Shown piece after piece: positions 7,590 to 16,524 of a stretch of DNA of 64,000 bases. Under the pieces are notes generated by a model. That model did no database searches. It was not told the origin of the DNA and saw only the letters and a list, made by a program, of their open reading frames with translations. The stretch is taken from assembly GCA_963842455.1 (NCBI GenBank), contig CAWJHE010000014.1, positions 1-64,000 on the forward strand. Reading direction: 5' to 3'. Position numbers and translations under genes: made by a program. Source of the stretch: CAWJHE01 sp963842455. GTDB lineage: Bacteria; Chloroflexota; Anaerolineae; Anaerolineales; UBA4823. The first letter of the stretch is position 1. Every line of letters starts with the position of its first letter.

Positions 7590-9686
7590 TTACTCATCGG
7601 CCAATTTCTCACCTCGTAACAACTGCGCATTGATGGCCACAATAATCGTCGAAAGCGACATCAACAATGCCCCCACTGCGGGTGAAAGCAATATCCCAAA
7701 CGGCGCCAGCACACCGGCTGCCAGCGGCAGGGCGACAATATTATAGCCAGCTGCCCACCACAGGTTCTGAATCATCTTACGGTGGCTGGCACGGCTCAGG
7801 TTGATAATCTTCACCACATCCAGCGGGTTACTCTTGACCAGAATCAAGCCAGCTGACTCGATCGCAACGTCGGTGCCCCCGCCAATCGCAATTCCCACAT
7901 CCGCACGCGTCAGCGCAGGCGCATCGTTAACCCCATCCCCAACCAGGGCTACCTGATTACCAGCTTGCTGTAATTCGATCACCTTCTTGTCCTTATCTTC
8001 TGGCAAGACCTCGGCAAAGACCCGATCAATTCCTAATTCCTGCGCCACCGACTGCGCCACAGCCTGGCTATCACCTGTGAGCATGGCCACATCAATTCCC
8101 AATGCATGCAGCCTTTCGACCGCAGGTTTGCTTTCGGGCCGGATCACATCTGCCACAGCAAAGGCGGCTACCAAATCCTCTTCCGTGGTGAGGTACACCA
8201 CCGTCTGCGATTTTTCCCCCGCCGCCTCCGCAAACTTCTCAAACGAGTTCGGCAAGGTTAGCTCAAGCATTTCCAGCAAGCGCGGTCCGCCCACATACAC
8301 AGCTTTGCCATCTTGAAAAGCCTTCACCCCGCGCCCCTTTATCGCTGAAAAATCCTTAATGTCAGGCAGACTTAGCTCACGCTCCTGTGCCTTATCCACA
8401 ATCGCTTTGGCAATCAAGTGCTCCGAATCGCTCTCAATCGCAGCTGCCAGGCTCAGGGCATCTTCATCCTTCCAATCCTCGACCGTGTGTTGATCTACAA
8501 CACCAAATTTCCCCCCGGTCAGGGTTCCAGTTTTGTCAAAAACCACGATATCGATCTTCCGCGCCGTCTCCATTGCCAGCCGGTCACGAATCAGGATGCC
8601 GTTCCTGGCCCCCATGGAGGTTGTGATCGCCACCACCAGCGGGACAGCTAATCCCAGAGCGTGTGGACAGGCAATCACCAGAACGGTAACCACCCGCTTG
8701 AGCACATCCAAATTAAAACCGATCGCAATTGTCCAGGCAACCGCCGTGATAGCAGCCACCCCCAGCGCGATGTAAAATAACCAGCCAGCCGCCTTGTCTG
8801 CCAGTAACTGTGTGGAGGATTTCGATTGCTGTGCCTGTTCCACCAGGCGCATGATGCCAGCCAGCGCGGTTTCATCACCGGTGGCCGTCACCCGCACCCG
8901 CAAACTGCCTTCGCCATTAATCGTCCCGGCAATCACGTGCGCCTCGGGTGCTTTTTTAACCGGATTCGATTCTCCGGTAACCATGGCTTCATTCACTTTT
9001 GATTCGCCTTCCGTCACCACCCCATCCGCTGCGATGCTTGCACCAGGGCGCACCAAAATAAGATCATCCTGACGAAGCTCGTCCGCCGATACCGTCTCCG
9101 TCGAACCGTCTTCCAGAATGCGATCAGCAGTATCCGGAATCAGTTTCGCCAGTTCATTCAGGGCGCCCGAAGCCTGGCGTACCGAGCGCATCTCCAGCCA
9201 ATGCCCCAGTAGCATGATGTCAATCAACGTGACCAACTCCCAGAAGAATCCTTCTCCTGCATTGGTCAGCTGCGCAAACACGCTATAAAGAAATGCAACC
9301 GAAATCGCCAGCGAGATGAGGGTCATCATACCCGGTTTGCGATTTTGAATCTCCGGAACAGCCATCTTAAGGAAAGGAACACCCCCATATCCAAAAATAA
9401 TCAGCGAAAAAATGAACGGAATCCAGGTACTGCCAGGAAAATCAGGCGATGTAAAGTTTAAGAAGCGCTGCAGCATCGGGCTATAGATCAGAACCGGGAT
9501 GCTTAATAACAAGCTCCAATAAAATCGCGTGCGGAACATCTGCTCATGACCGCTATGATCGACATGTTTTTTGGTTCCCTTAGGTGCATTGTGTCCGCTA
9601 TGATCAGTATCTGCACGCGCCCCTTGTGCTTTTTGTTCGTGATGTTCGTGAGTTTGCTGCTTCTCAGAATAATTGTTTTGGTTCAT
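7590..9686 (-). CDS. copB: heavy-metal P-type ATPase, copper-type with CPH motif (CopB-like)
   Basis: About 698 residues. ATP-driven export of copper or silver across the cytoplasmic membrane is the expected role. The N-terminus is His-rich (HEHHEQ, DHSGH twice) in place of a CxxC metal domain. The transmembrane metal site is CPH, the mark of the P1B-3 (CopB) subgroup. Phosphorylation site DKTGTLT, hinge MLTGDS and GDGVNDAPAL are all present. The nucleotide-domain HP motif reads SEHLIAKA, so the Pro of the usual SEHP is replaced by Leu. Start ATG 9686 fits the AAAGG spacing better than 9692. The downstream cytochrome lipoprotein suggests an extracytoplasmic redox partner (inference). Confidence 0.93.
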   Translation of the reverse strand: MNQNNYSEKQQTHEHHEQKAQGARADTDHSGHNAPKGTKKHVDHSGHEQMFRTRFYWSLLLSIPVLIYSPMLQRFLNFTSPDFPGSTWIPFIFSLIIFGYGGVPFLKMAVPEIQNRKPGMMTLISLAISVAFLYSVFAQLTNAGEGFFWELVTLIDIMLLGHWLEMRSVRQASGALNELAKLIPDTADRILEDGSTETVSADELRQDDLILVRPGASIAADGVVTEGESKVNEAMVTGESNPVKKAPEAHVIAGTINGEGSLRVRVTATGDETALAGIMRLVEQAQQSKSSTQLLADKAAGWLFYIALGVAAITAVAWTIAIGFNLDVLKRVVTVLVIACPHALGLAVPLVVAITTSMGARNGILIRDRLAMETARKIDIVVFDKTGTLTGGKFGVVDQHTVEDWKDEDALSLAAAIESDSEHLIAKAIVDKAQERELSLPDIKDFSAIKGRGVKAFQDGKAVYVGGPRLLEMLELTLPNSFEKFAEAAGEKSQTVVYLTTEEDLVAAFAVADVIRPESKPAVERLHALGIDVAMLTGDSQAVAQSVAQELGIDRVFAEVLPEDKDKKVIELQQAGNQVALVGDGVNDAPALTRADVGIAIGGGTDVAIESAGLILVKSNPLDVVKIINLSRASHRKMIQNLWWAAGYNIVALPLAAGVLAPFGILLSPAVGALLMSLSTIIVAINAQLLRGEKLADE

Positions 9687-9754
9687 ACTCATCCTTTCAT
9701 TAACAATAATAATTTTACCAAAAGGAAAAACCTGCAGATTTCTACCAACTAATC

Positions 9755-10200
9755 ATCGTTTAGACTACTTCGCAAAGTTCGCTCGCAGTGACAGGTTCTT
9801 TTTGTTGTCACAGCAGATTGAACTGCGTTCTTTATTGATCTCTCGCAGAGACGCAGAGAGCGCAGAGAATTTCTTGTTTTAATATCTATCTCGCAGATCC
9901 TTTTGCATGGCCCACGAAGTGCGACTAGCTTATGCAATGGAATTTTCGCGGTAATAGGTTCTTTTTTGTTGTCGTTTCAGATGGTGTGATGTTTTGCTGC
10001 TATGAAAAAACTGGCAGAGATGAAGAAAGCGTAAAAATTTTCTAAAAAAATTTTCGTTTCTAACAAAAAACCTTCATGGTCCTTCGTGTCCCATCGTGGC
10101 TACAGAAGTCGTGACCATTCGTGAAAATTCGTGGCTAAAAAACCTTCGTGGTTCTTCATGTCCCTTGGTGGCTATAAAACAACCTGACCCTTCGTGCCTG
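9755..10200. repeat. intergenic repeats (family B and 'ctctcgcagagacgcagag' family)
   Basis: Between the copper ATPase and the FGE-domain gene lie a 'ctctcgcagagacgcagagagcgcagag' element near 9838-9868 and several 'attcgtgaaaattcgtggct'-type units from 10.06 to 10.2 kb. No gene is supported. Confidence 0.6.
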
Positions 10201-10212
10201 CCGCTCTTCCAC

Positions 10213-11098
10213 TTATGGCGCGGCGCAGCGGAAGCCGATGCTGTTATAGCGCACGGTGGGATGATAGTAATGTCGTTTGGCTGTCAACAACTCTCCCCAA
10301 CGGCAGAACCAGGATCCGCCGCGCACTACCTTATAAATTCCCGTTTCCGGACCCAATGGATTCGCATCCGGCGTCTGGCTGTAGAAATCCGCGCTGTACC
10401 AATCGGAGACCCATTCCCAGACATTGCCGCCCAGGTCCAAAGCGCCATACGGACTGGCGCCATTTGCATAGCTGCCCACCTGGCTGGTGTCTTCGACGCA
10501 GAAATCACCACGTGCCTTCGTCATCCCAAAAGTTCGCCGTGTCGCAGGTGGGGATGTCTTCTCCCCAAGGAAAAGCCCTGGGTTGTGCGCCGCGGGCAGC
10601 CTTCTCCCACTCCGCTTCGGTGGGCAGGCGTTTTCCCTGCCAGGCGCAATAATCCCTGGCGTTGTACCAGGAGACCCATAGCACCGGGTAATCCTGGAAA
10701 TCTGGATTGTCGTAATAATCCTCACGAGTATAGGAAGTTGTGTATTCGGGTAAGCTGCAAGCCCCCGCCGTGACGCAGTTGGCATACTGAGCGTTGGTCA
10801 CTTCATGCTTGTCGATGTAGAACGCGTTCAGGAAGACCTGGTGCAACGGCAGGTCGTCGCCTTCGCACTCCTCATCAGCAGTATGCAGCGGGTCGCAGCC
10901 CATCCAAAACTCGCCGGCGGGGACAGAGACCATCTCCCGAGGATAACCAGCCTGAAATACGAGAGGTAAGTAGGTGTCTATTTCATCAGCCAGCGCTTGG
11001 GAGGCCGAATCGAAAGGCTGCGCAACCACCCCAACCAGCACAGCAGCCAGGGTAGTCAAGGTCCAAAATAGGGCATGCTTCGTCGAATAAGTAAACAT
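10213..11098 (-). pseudogene. formylglycine-generating-enzyme (FGE/SUMF1) domain protein, frameshifted
   Basis: A membrane-anchored or secreted protein of about 295 residues with an FGE-sulfatase fold. N-terminal hydrophobic helix, then MVSVPAGEFWMGCD, FYIDKHEVTN, RLPTEAEWEKAARG and, in a second frame, LDLGGNVWEWVSDWY, VVRGGSW and IGFRCA; these are the landmarks of the family. The frame shifts by one base at about 10512 (after NFWDDEGT). True FGE oxidises a sulfatase Cys; many bacterial members have other or unknown roles, and no sulfatase lies nearby. A TATAAT at 11109-11114 covers the upstream ATG (11110), so ATG 11098 is preferred and the transcript may be leaderless. Confidence 0.8.
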
Positions 11099-11368
11099 CT
11101 CAATATTCATTATACATGTGAAAATCGCTCAGGAAGCATGCCAGAGCAGGAAAAAGCGATGAACTTCTTGTCATATGTGAGCCTTAACCACCAAACCCTA
11201 AAGCTCTCTGAGACCTTTAGGGTTTTGGCGTCTAACTATTATGAAAAATCTCTCCCAATCACGCATTCAGTTTCTATCTCTCGCTATGTTGCATTGTTCG
11301 CCATAGGAAATAGAAAAAATTTGTGACTAAAAATCCACATCGCGAAATTGATCATACAACCTGACAGC

Positions 11369-11398
11369 TTGACAGGTTTATAGTCCACCTATTATAAT
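11369..11398 (+). promoter_or_regulatory. strong sigma-70 type promoter for the OFA transporter
   Basis: TTGACA (11369-11374) and TATAAT (11393-11398) are both perfect consensus, with an 18-base spacer. The start site would be near 11405, leaving an untranslated leader of about 75 bases before the ATG at 11479. The rest of 11111-11368 shows no gene. Confidence 0.75.
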
Positions 11399-11478
11399 CC
11401 TGCGGTCGCTCACCCTGATGAAAAATTTCCAGGGAAAATTAAAAAATAGAAATCATCGAAAGGTTAATCAAATTCAAT

Positions 11479-12762
11479 ATGGCAAGCATCAAAAAAACTT
11501 CAGAAGCCCATGCGCAAAACATGGGCTGGATCGTCACGGCTGCAGGCACCGCAGCGCTGCTGGCTTTAGGCGTGTTATACGCCTGGAGCGTGTTCAAAGC
11601 CAACATTCCCGATGAATGGGGTTGGGCTGATGCCCAGAAGACCCTGCCCTACTCTGTAGCCTGCGTAGTTTTCTCGATTATGACCATGGTCGGTGCGCGC
11701 TTGTTAGGCAAATTTGGCCCGCGGGTGGTCGTCACCCTGGGTGGCATCCTGGCAGGCGGCGGTGTGATCCTTTCCAGCATGGTCACTTCCCCCTGGATTT
11801 TCACCTTCACCTTCGGCGTATTGCTCGGTTCCGGCATCGGCTTTGTGTATGCTTCCGCCAGCCCAGCGGCGTTGAAGTGGTTCCCCGCTTCGAAAACCGG
11901 CCTGATCTCCGGGATCGTGGTAGCCGGGTTCGGTATGGGCAGCGCGTGGGTTGCGCCCCTGGCTCGCTCCCTGATCAAATCCATCGGCCTGCAGCAAACC
12001 ATGTTGTATATGGGCATCGGCATGCTGATCGCCGTCGTATTCTTTGCCCAATTCCTCAAATTCCCGCCTGCAAATTTCAAGCTGCCTGGACAGGCGACCA
12101 CCAAAACCGCCTCCAACAAGACCGAATTCAGCACCCTGGAAACCGCCCGCACCTGGCAGTTCTACCTGATCTGGCTGGCCTTCGCCTTTGGCTCTGGCGC
12201 GGGGCTGATGGTCATCGGTAACCTGGCATCTATCGTCAACGACCAGGTTGGACTGCCCGCCATCTCTGCCATTGCTGTTTCTGCCCTGGCTGTCGGCAAC
12301 GGCGGTGGGCGAGTCTTGTATGGCACCCTCTCCGATAAATTTGGACGTAAGACTGTCCTGGCAACTGCCTTTTTCTTCCAGGCAGTATTGGTTTACCTGA
12401 TGTCGATCGTGGTCGCAGGCTCCTTCCTGGCCAATGTGCCGATGCTGATCGTTCTGGTGATCCTGGTCGGCGCGAATTACGGCGCCAACCTGGCTGTTTT
12501 CCCGGCCATCACCAAGGATTATTACGGTACCCAGAACTTCGCCATGAATTATGGGATCGTTTATACAGCCTGGGGTCTGGGCGGCTTTATGCTCTCCCAG
12601 TTAGCGGGCACGATCAAAGATATGACCGGTAGCTTTACTTTTGCCTACTACCTGGCCGCGCTGATGCTCATCATCGCTGGTGTGTTAACGGTTGTCTTAA
12701 AATCTCCCCAACCTGAGACTGTGAAACAAATCGCCCTTGAAAACGAAATGGCTGCCGATTAA
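11479..12762 (+). CDS. MFS transporter of the oxalate/formate antiporter (OFA) family
   Basis: A 427-residue integral membrane protein with 12 predicted transmembrane segments. The start GWIVTAAGTAALLALGVLYAW and the loop LGKFGPR match the OFA group; the second half has the MFS loop GTLSDKFGRK. Members exchange oxalate/formate or transport other monocarboxylates; no substrate-linked enzyme lies next to it, so the cargo is open. It has its own consensus promoter and is followed directly by a terminator, so it is transcribed alone. Base composition is more GC-rich than the flanks and the frame is intact. Confidence 0.88.
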   Translation: MASIKKTSEAHAQNMGWIVTAAGTAALLALGVLYAWSVFKANIPDEWGWADAQKTLPYSVACVVFSIMTMVGARLLGKFGPRVVVTLGGILAGGGVILSSMVTSPWIFTFTFGVLLGSGIGFVYASASPAALKWFPASKTGLISGIVVAGFGMGSAWVAPLARSLIKSIGLQQTMLYMGIGMLIAVVFFAQFLKFPPANFKLPGQATTKTASNKTEFSTLETARTWQFYLIWLAFAFGSGAGLMVIGNLASIVNDQVGLPAISAIAVSALAVGNGGGRVLYGTLSDKFGRKTVLATAFFFQAVLVYLMSIVVAGSFLANVPMLIVLVILVGANYGANLAVFPAITKDYYGTQNFAMNYGIVYTAWGLGGFMLSQLAGTIKDMTGSFTFAYYLAALMLIIAGVLTVVLKSPQPETVKQIALENEMAAD

Positions 12763-12780
12763 GAGCCATTAAAGACGGTT

Positions 12781-12817
12781 AGCCTCTCCCATTTGTTGAT
12801 CCGGGGGAGGCTTTTTT
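12781..12817 (+). terminator. rho-independent terminator of the OFA gene
   Basis: Stem agcctc(t)ccc / ggg(g)gaggct with a 10-base loop, followed by a T6 run, 18 bases after the stop codon. Confidence 0.85.
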
Positions 12818-12857
12818 GATTAACCCATAGAACACAAACATCCATCTCGGTCGATTC

Positions 12858-12886
12858 CTGCCAGCGCCCCCGGCTCGTGATATAAT
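12858..12886 (+). promoter_or_regulatory. probable promoter of the CarD-family gene
   Basis: TATAAT at 12881-12886 with a weak -35 (CTGCCA, 4 of 6 matches) 17 bases upstream. The leader to the start at 13042 would be about 150 bases, with no obvious hairpin. Confidence 0.45.
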
Positions 12887-13041
12887 AAGAGGGTTAGATG
12901 CAAAAAATGCTCTGAGATCTTAACCTTCAAAATCCCATCTTCTGGTTGATCTTTTCGGCTTTACATGGCGCCTGATGGGTTTGCTATGACCTCAGGTGTG
13001 TTTTACCAGTGATTCAAATAGCTGACAAAGGAAGCGTTACC

Positions 13042-13521
13042 ATGAAATACCAGGTTCATGACCGGGTCATGCATTGGACCTATGGCACAGGGGAGATTGT
13101 ATCCATCGAACAGAAAACCCTTTCAGGCGATACGCGTGAATACTATGTATTTCGAACCAGCGATCTCACCTTATGGGTACCTGCCGACGAGAGCGGTGAA
13201 AATAACCTGCGCCCGCCCCTTTCCAGCGATCTGTTTCGCAAACAGCTTAAAAGCCTCACTAAACCAGCCCAGTCCTTACCAGACCAGCCATATCCCCGCC
13301 AAAATGAGCTGATGGAACGGATGCGCAACCGCAGCCTGGCAGATATCTGCAGTGTGATCCGCGATTTGACAGCCCGTGAGCACTCAGGCAAGCTTAACCG
13401 CAGCGACCAGGACATCATGAACCGCGCCCAATCCCTGCTCGTAGATGAGTGGCAGCTTTCCCTGGGTGGGGAGCGTCATGAAATTGAACGCGAGCTTTAT
13501 AAAATATTGCACAAAGAGTGA
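13042..13521 (+). CDS. CarD/CdnL-like transcription factor
   Basis: A 159-residue protein with the N-terminal RNA-polymerase-interacting fold of CarD (YQVHDRVMHWTYGTGEIVSIE, then YYVFR and LTLWVPADE), and a helical C-terminal half containing LADICSVIRDLTAREHSGKL, as in CdnL. CarD proteins bind the polymerase beta subunit and stabilise open promoter complexes. The ATG at 13042 is chosen over the GTG at 13009 because AAAGGAAG sits seven bases before it and the CarD fold begins there. It stands alone and converges on the YiiX-like gene with only four bases between stops. Confidence 0.8.
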   Translation: MKYQVHDRVMHWTYGTGEIVSIEQKTLSGDTREYYVFRTSDLTLWVPADESGENNLRPPLSSDLFRKQLKSLTKPAQSLPDQPYPRQNELMERMRNRSLADICSVIRDLTAREHSGKLNRSDQDIMNRAQSLLVDEWQLSLGGERHEIERELYKILHKE

Positions 13522-13525
13522 ATTT

Positions 13526-14095
13526 TTACCTCAGGCGCGCAGGCGCCTGAAATCCATTCCAGATTTCTTGCGGATAAACGATTTGATCCGAGCCTGGCAA
13601 ATTCGACATAGCCAGGCCGTTGTTCATATTAATCCCGAATGGCTGGTACGCCTTGTAGGCTAACTGGCTGCAATAAAAGGCATCTTCCCGCTCTGCGTCA
13701 AAAAAGTTCAGGTTATACGGGCTTCCCAGGTGTTTCAAACAGTAAGCAGCTACTCCTTCACGGATATTTGATTCTTCCGTGATGGATAAGTTTTGATCCT
13801 GCAAGGGATACACCATCCCATATAGATCATCCACTAATAAACCGCGCGAGATCATCACTTTCTCACTTTGCCAGCGTTCTCCGGGCATTTCAAAGGTGAT
13901 CACACCCAGGCTGCCTGCTTCCGCACAGCGACCGCCCGGACCCAGGTAAATGACAATATGGTCCACATCACCAGGCAATAAACGCCCGATCAAACGCCAA
14001 AATTCTCCTGGCAAAATATCAGGCTTGCCGTTGGCTGTGCAAATAATATCGCCGGTCTTTACCGGTAGTCCGTTGAAAGATGATTCGTATATCAT
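13526..14095 (-). CDS. YiiX/NlpC-P60-like permuted papain-fold hydrolase
   Basis: A 189-residue protein resembling the YaeF/YiiX group, circularly permuted relatives of NlpC/P60 peptidases. The catalytic His is expected in DHIVIYLG near residue 46 and the catalytic Cys in FYCSQLAYKAY near residue 143, the permuted order. No signal peptide is seen, so it is probably cytoplasmic, or lipid/thioester-directed as proposed for some relatives. Its ATG overlaps the stop of the upstream YrdB-like gene (ATGA), so the two are co-translated. Substrate unknown. Confidence 0.75.
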   Translation of the reverse strand: MIYESSFNGLPVKTGDIICTANGKPDILPGEFWRLIGRLLPGDVDHIVIYLGPGGRCAEAGSLGVITFEMPGERWQSEKVMISRGLLVDDLYGMVYPLQDQNLSITEESNIREGVAAYCLKHLGSPYNLNFFDAEREDAFYCSQLAYKAYQPFGINMNNGLAMSNLPGSDQIVYPQEIWNGFQAPARLR

Positions 14096-14463
14096 GAAGA
14101 AATTCCTAATAGATCATAGATTCTGTCATAGGAGATGGCGTAGTGAAAAATAAGCAAACCGGCTAAAACCCCTGCCCAATTGGGTTGGCCAGCAGCAAAA
14201 AGCGCCCAAACAGCCCCAGAGAAAAAAACCGCCTCATATAAAAGGCGCAAGAAACCTGGAATGATCACCAGTCCCTTCCCAGCATGATGTGGTTCGACAG
14301 CGCGGAAGGCGCCCCAAAGGAAGGCTGCCAGGAGAGGTAATCCAATTGCCCACAGCCAGCGAGTGATCCCCCCGGGCTGTTGCCAGCCCCAGTATCCCAT
14401 GGCATACAGGGCAGAGAGCTCCAAAATGAAGCGTAAAACGAGGTTGATCGGGTTTTGCGACAT
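14092..14463 (-). CDS. YrdB-family (DUF2568) small membrane protein
   Basis: About 123 residues with four hydrophobic segments, including LNLV/FILELSALYAMGYWGW and WGAFRAVEPHHAGKG, typical of the YrdB family of unknown function. Start ATG 14463 is chosen because a near-consensus promoter places the transcription start at or next to it; the longer frame upstream lies within the promoter and repeats. It overlaps the YiiX-like gene by four bases. Inner membrane location is predicted. Confidence 0.75.
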   Translation of the reverse strand: MSQNPINLVLRFILELSALYAMGYWGWQQPGGITRWLWAIGLPLLAAFLWGAFRAVEPHHAGKGLVIIPGFLRLLYEAVFFSGAVWALFAAGQPNWAGVLAGLLIFHYAISYDRIYDLLGISS

Positions 14464-14469
14464 GCCTGG

Positions 14470-14498
14470 ATTATAGAGGAAAAATGCCTTCCCGGCAA
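14470..14498 (-). promoter_or_regulatory. promoter for a leaderless yrdB-yiiX transcript
   Basis: On the minus strand TTGCCG (14493-14498), a 17-base spacer, and TATAAT (14470-14475). The ATG at 14463 begins seven positions after the -10 box, so the mRNA would start at the initiation codon. No ribosome-binding site is seen, which agrees. Confidence 0.65.
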
Positions 14499-14702
14499 TG
14501 TAATTTTCAAAGTCGGTGTTTGTTTTTGCCACGCAGGGACACGAAGAAACACAAAGGTTCTTTTAGCCACAAATTTTCACGAATTTTTCACGAATCAATA
14601 AAATCCACTGCGGATCTGCGAGCGAACCGTTCCAAACGCTAACAGCAAGAAACCTGTTACAATAAGCGCCGTTTCAATCAAAAATAGAAAGAGTAAACAC
14701 TT

Positions 14703-15251
14703 ATGAAAAATAGCTATACGAAATTTTTAGCACAAAACAAAAACATCGTCTTCATCGCTCTGGGGACGGCTTGTGTTTTGCTGCTGCCCTGGCTGGCGAT
14801 GCAGTTCAACGATAGTGTCGCCTGGAACCTTTTCGATTTCGTTCTTGTCGGCGCGCTCTTGTTCGGTACGGGTGTGGCCTTCGAGCTGATCTACCGGAAA
14901 GCCGGCACGCTCGAATATCGCGTTGCTGCTGGCGCTGCGCTGGCGGGCGCGCTCTTCCTGGTGTGGACAAACCTGGCAGTCGGCATCATCGGCTCTGAGG
15001 ACAACCCGGCCAATATGATGTACTTTGGGGTGCTGGCTGTGCTGTTCTTCGGCGCTTTGCTGGCGCTGCTGCGCCCGCAGGGGATGGCGCGCGCCTTGTT
15101 TGCGACAGCCATCGCTCATACGATCGTCACCATCGTCGCTCTGGTGATCATGCCCTGGAGCCTGGATGCCATCAAAACCCTTGCGCTGAATGCATTCTTC
15201 ATCGCCCTGTGGACCGCCTCAGGAATTCTTGTTCCTGCGGGCTGCCAGTAG
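14703..15251 (+). CDS. multi-pass membrane protein of unknown function
   Basis: A 182-residue hydrophobic protein with five or six predicted membrane segments. A short conserved-looking loop IIGSEDNPANMMY separates segments three and four; I have the impression this loop recurs in uncharacterised bacterial membrane proteins, but cannot name the family. AAAGAG lies upstream of the ATG. Single-gene unit, followed by a perfect hairpin. Confidence 0.7.
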   Translation: MKNSYTKFLAQNKNIVFIALGTACVLLLPWLAMQFNDSVAWNLFDFVLVGALLFGTGVAFELIYRKAGTLEYRVAAGAALAGALFLVWTNLAVGIIGSEDNPANMMYFGVLAVLFFGALLALLRPQGMARALFATAIAHTIVTIVALVIMPWSLDAIKTLALNAFFIALWTASGILVPAGCQ

Positions 15252-15322
15252 CCCCAAGTCAGAAGCTTGACAATCGATCTGTACCACCAAGCACATAACC
15301 AAATTCAGTTCTAAAATTAGAT

Positions 15323-15365
15323 TGTGATCCAGTTTTACTGCCCGGTACAGTAAAACTGGATCACA
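15323..15365. terminator. perfect 18-bp inverted repeat between converging genes
   Basis: Arms of 18 bp (15323-15340 and 15348-15365) with a seven-base loop are perfectly complementary. It lies midway between the converging membrane-protein gene and mazF. No T run follows on either side, so it may be a bidirectional terminator or a processing site. Confidence 0.6.
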
Positions 15366-15390
15366 TTCATACATTCAAGCCAAGATTAAT

Positions 15391-15735
15391 TTATATCTCG
15401 AACCCAACCACAATCTGCACGGCTCGCAAAACCATTTCCATACTTTCAGCCTCCAGATCGCCAATTTTATACATCAAGCGTCGTGTTGAGATCGAGCGAA
15501 TCTGGAAAGCATCGGCTGCCGATAGCTTCTGCAACCCATTTTTCTTTTTTGGTTCAATCAGCACCATCCAGTGCGCCTTGGAATAATGCTCTTTCCAATC
15601 CGTCAAAGGCACAATCACACGCAAAGGCAAGATGCCTATTTCATCTATGCTGAGAATGATTGCTGGCCTGGATTTTCTGATTTCAGCACCAACACTCGGA
15701 TCCAGGTTCACCAACCAAATTTCACCCCTATGCAT
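15391..15735 (-). CDS. mazF: MazF/PemK-type endoribonuclease toxin
   Basis: About 114 residues. The start MHRGEIWLVNLDPSVGAE, followed by SRPAIILS, PLRVIVPLT and ADAFQIRSIS, is diagnostic of MazF; Arg in RGEIW and the S/T segment near PLT are active-site positions in the family. MazF cleaves mRNA in the cytoplasm when released from its antitoxin. The ATG at 15735 fits the family; it overlaps the antitoxin stop by eight bases. A degraded paralogue lies at 33806-34147. Confidence 0.88.
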   Translation of the reverse strand: MHRGEIWLVNLDPSVGAEIRKSRPAIILSIDEIGILPLRVIVPLTDWKEHYSKAHWMVLIEPKKKNGLQKLSAADAFQIRSISTRRLMYKIGDLEAESMEMVLRAVQIVVGFEI

Positions 15736-15961
15736 GGAAATCTTCCCCATCCAACGCTGTAAAGGCTGTTAGTTCTGGATCAACCTGGTAATCAGCCAGC
15801 AACTCCCGCGCGGCTAGAAACAAACGCCGCCGCTGCTGCTCTTTAATTTGCTTATCCAGCATTTCACGGACGATTTCAGAGATGCTTCTTTTCTCCCGAC
15901 GAGCCATTTCCTTGAGAGTTTCGTGCTGCTCTGGTTCTAACAAAATTTGGGTGCGGACCAT
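15728..15961 (-). CDS. ribbon-helix-helix antitoxin for MazF
   Basis: About 77 residues. MVRTQILLEPEQHETLKEMA followed by KRSISEIVREMLD is a ribbon-helix-helix DNA-binding domain (residues 1-45); the C-terminal LADYQVDPELTAFTALDGEDF is acidic and would bind the toxin. The ATG at 15961 is where the fold starts. Such antitoxins repress their own promoter and neutralise MazF. Translationally coupled to mazF. Confidence 0.83.
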   Translation of the reverse strand: MVRTQILLEPEQHETLKEMARREKRSISEIVREMLDKQIKEQQRRRLFLAARELLADYQVDPELTAFTALDGEDFHA

Positions 15962-16104
15962 TCCATCACTCCTATTATACACATGTTTATAATGTAACTA
16001 TTATACTACACATTATTACATGGGTTTCAAAAACCGTATATGAACAAGCTCTTACGAGAGAAAATGTTCCGTCTCGATTACGAGCTACGCTACCGCTTAG
16101 CCAC

Positions 16105-16524
16105 TTACAGCCCAGACAACCGGATAACTTCCACTCGATAAGAGGAGCGTAAAGCCTGGTCTTCATCGAGTGTCACCAGGGGGATATGTAAATATTCAGC
16201 CGTGGCTGTATAATAAGCATCCTCCCCACGCAATCCCAATTTCGCTGCTAGATTCGCTGCTAGATGGGTTAAACGGGAATCCATTTCTACTAATTGAAGT
16301 TCTGGAAGCAACTGTAGTTGCTCAATCACGCTCATAGCCAGGTCTGGCGATTTGGTTCGGCGCGACATAACACCTGCAATTTCACTCAACAACAATGCAG
16401 GAGCAAGGAAGCTTGCTCCTGACTCTCTTTGTACATCCATCCATTGATTGACTACTTGATGGAAAACGTCCTTAGGGAGTAGACGAGCTACCCACAAACT
16501 TGCATCTACAACAAATACAGTCAT
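16105..16524 (-). CDS. vapC: PIN-domain toxin (VapC)
   Basis: A 139-residue PIN-domain ribonuclease. Acidic metal-binding residues are visible in VVDASLW (Asp7), LLLSEIAGV (Glu), GEDAYYTATAEY (Asp) and LVTLDED (Asp). VapC proteins cut specific tRNAs or rRNA. Its start overlaps the antitoxin stop (ATGA, 16521-16524). Frame intact. Confidence 0.88.
   Translation of the reverse strand: MTVFVVDASLWVARLLPKDVFHQVVNQWMDVQRESGASFLAPALLLSEIAGVMSRRTKSPDLAMSVIEQLQLLPELQLVEMDSRLTHLAANLAAKLGLRGEDAYYTATAEYLHIPLVTLDEDQALRSSYRVEVIRLSGL

Noticed and set aside
11075..11326. 83-codon plus-strand frame
   Set aside because: No ribosome-binding site or similarity, and it overlaps the divergent start of the FGE-domain gene.
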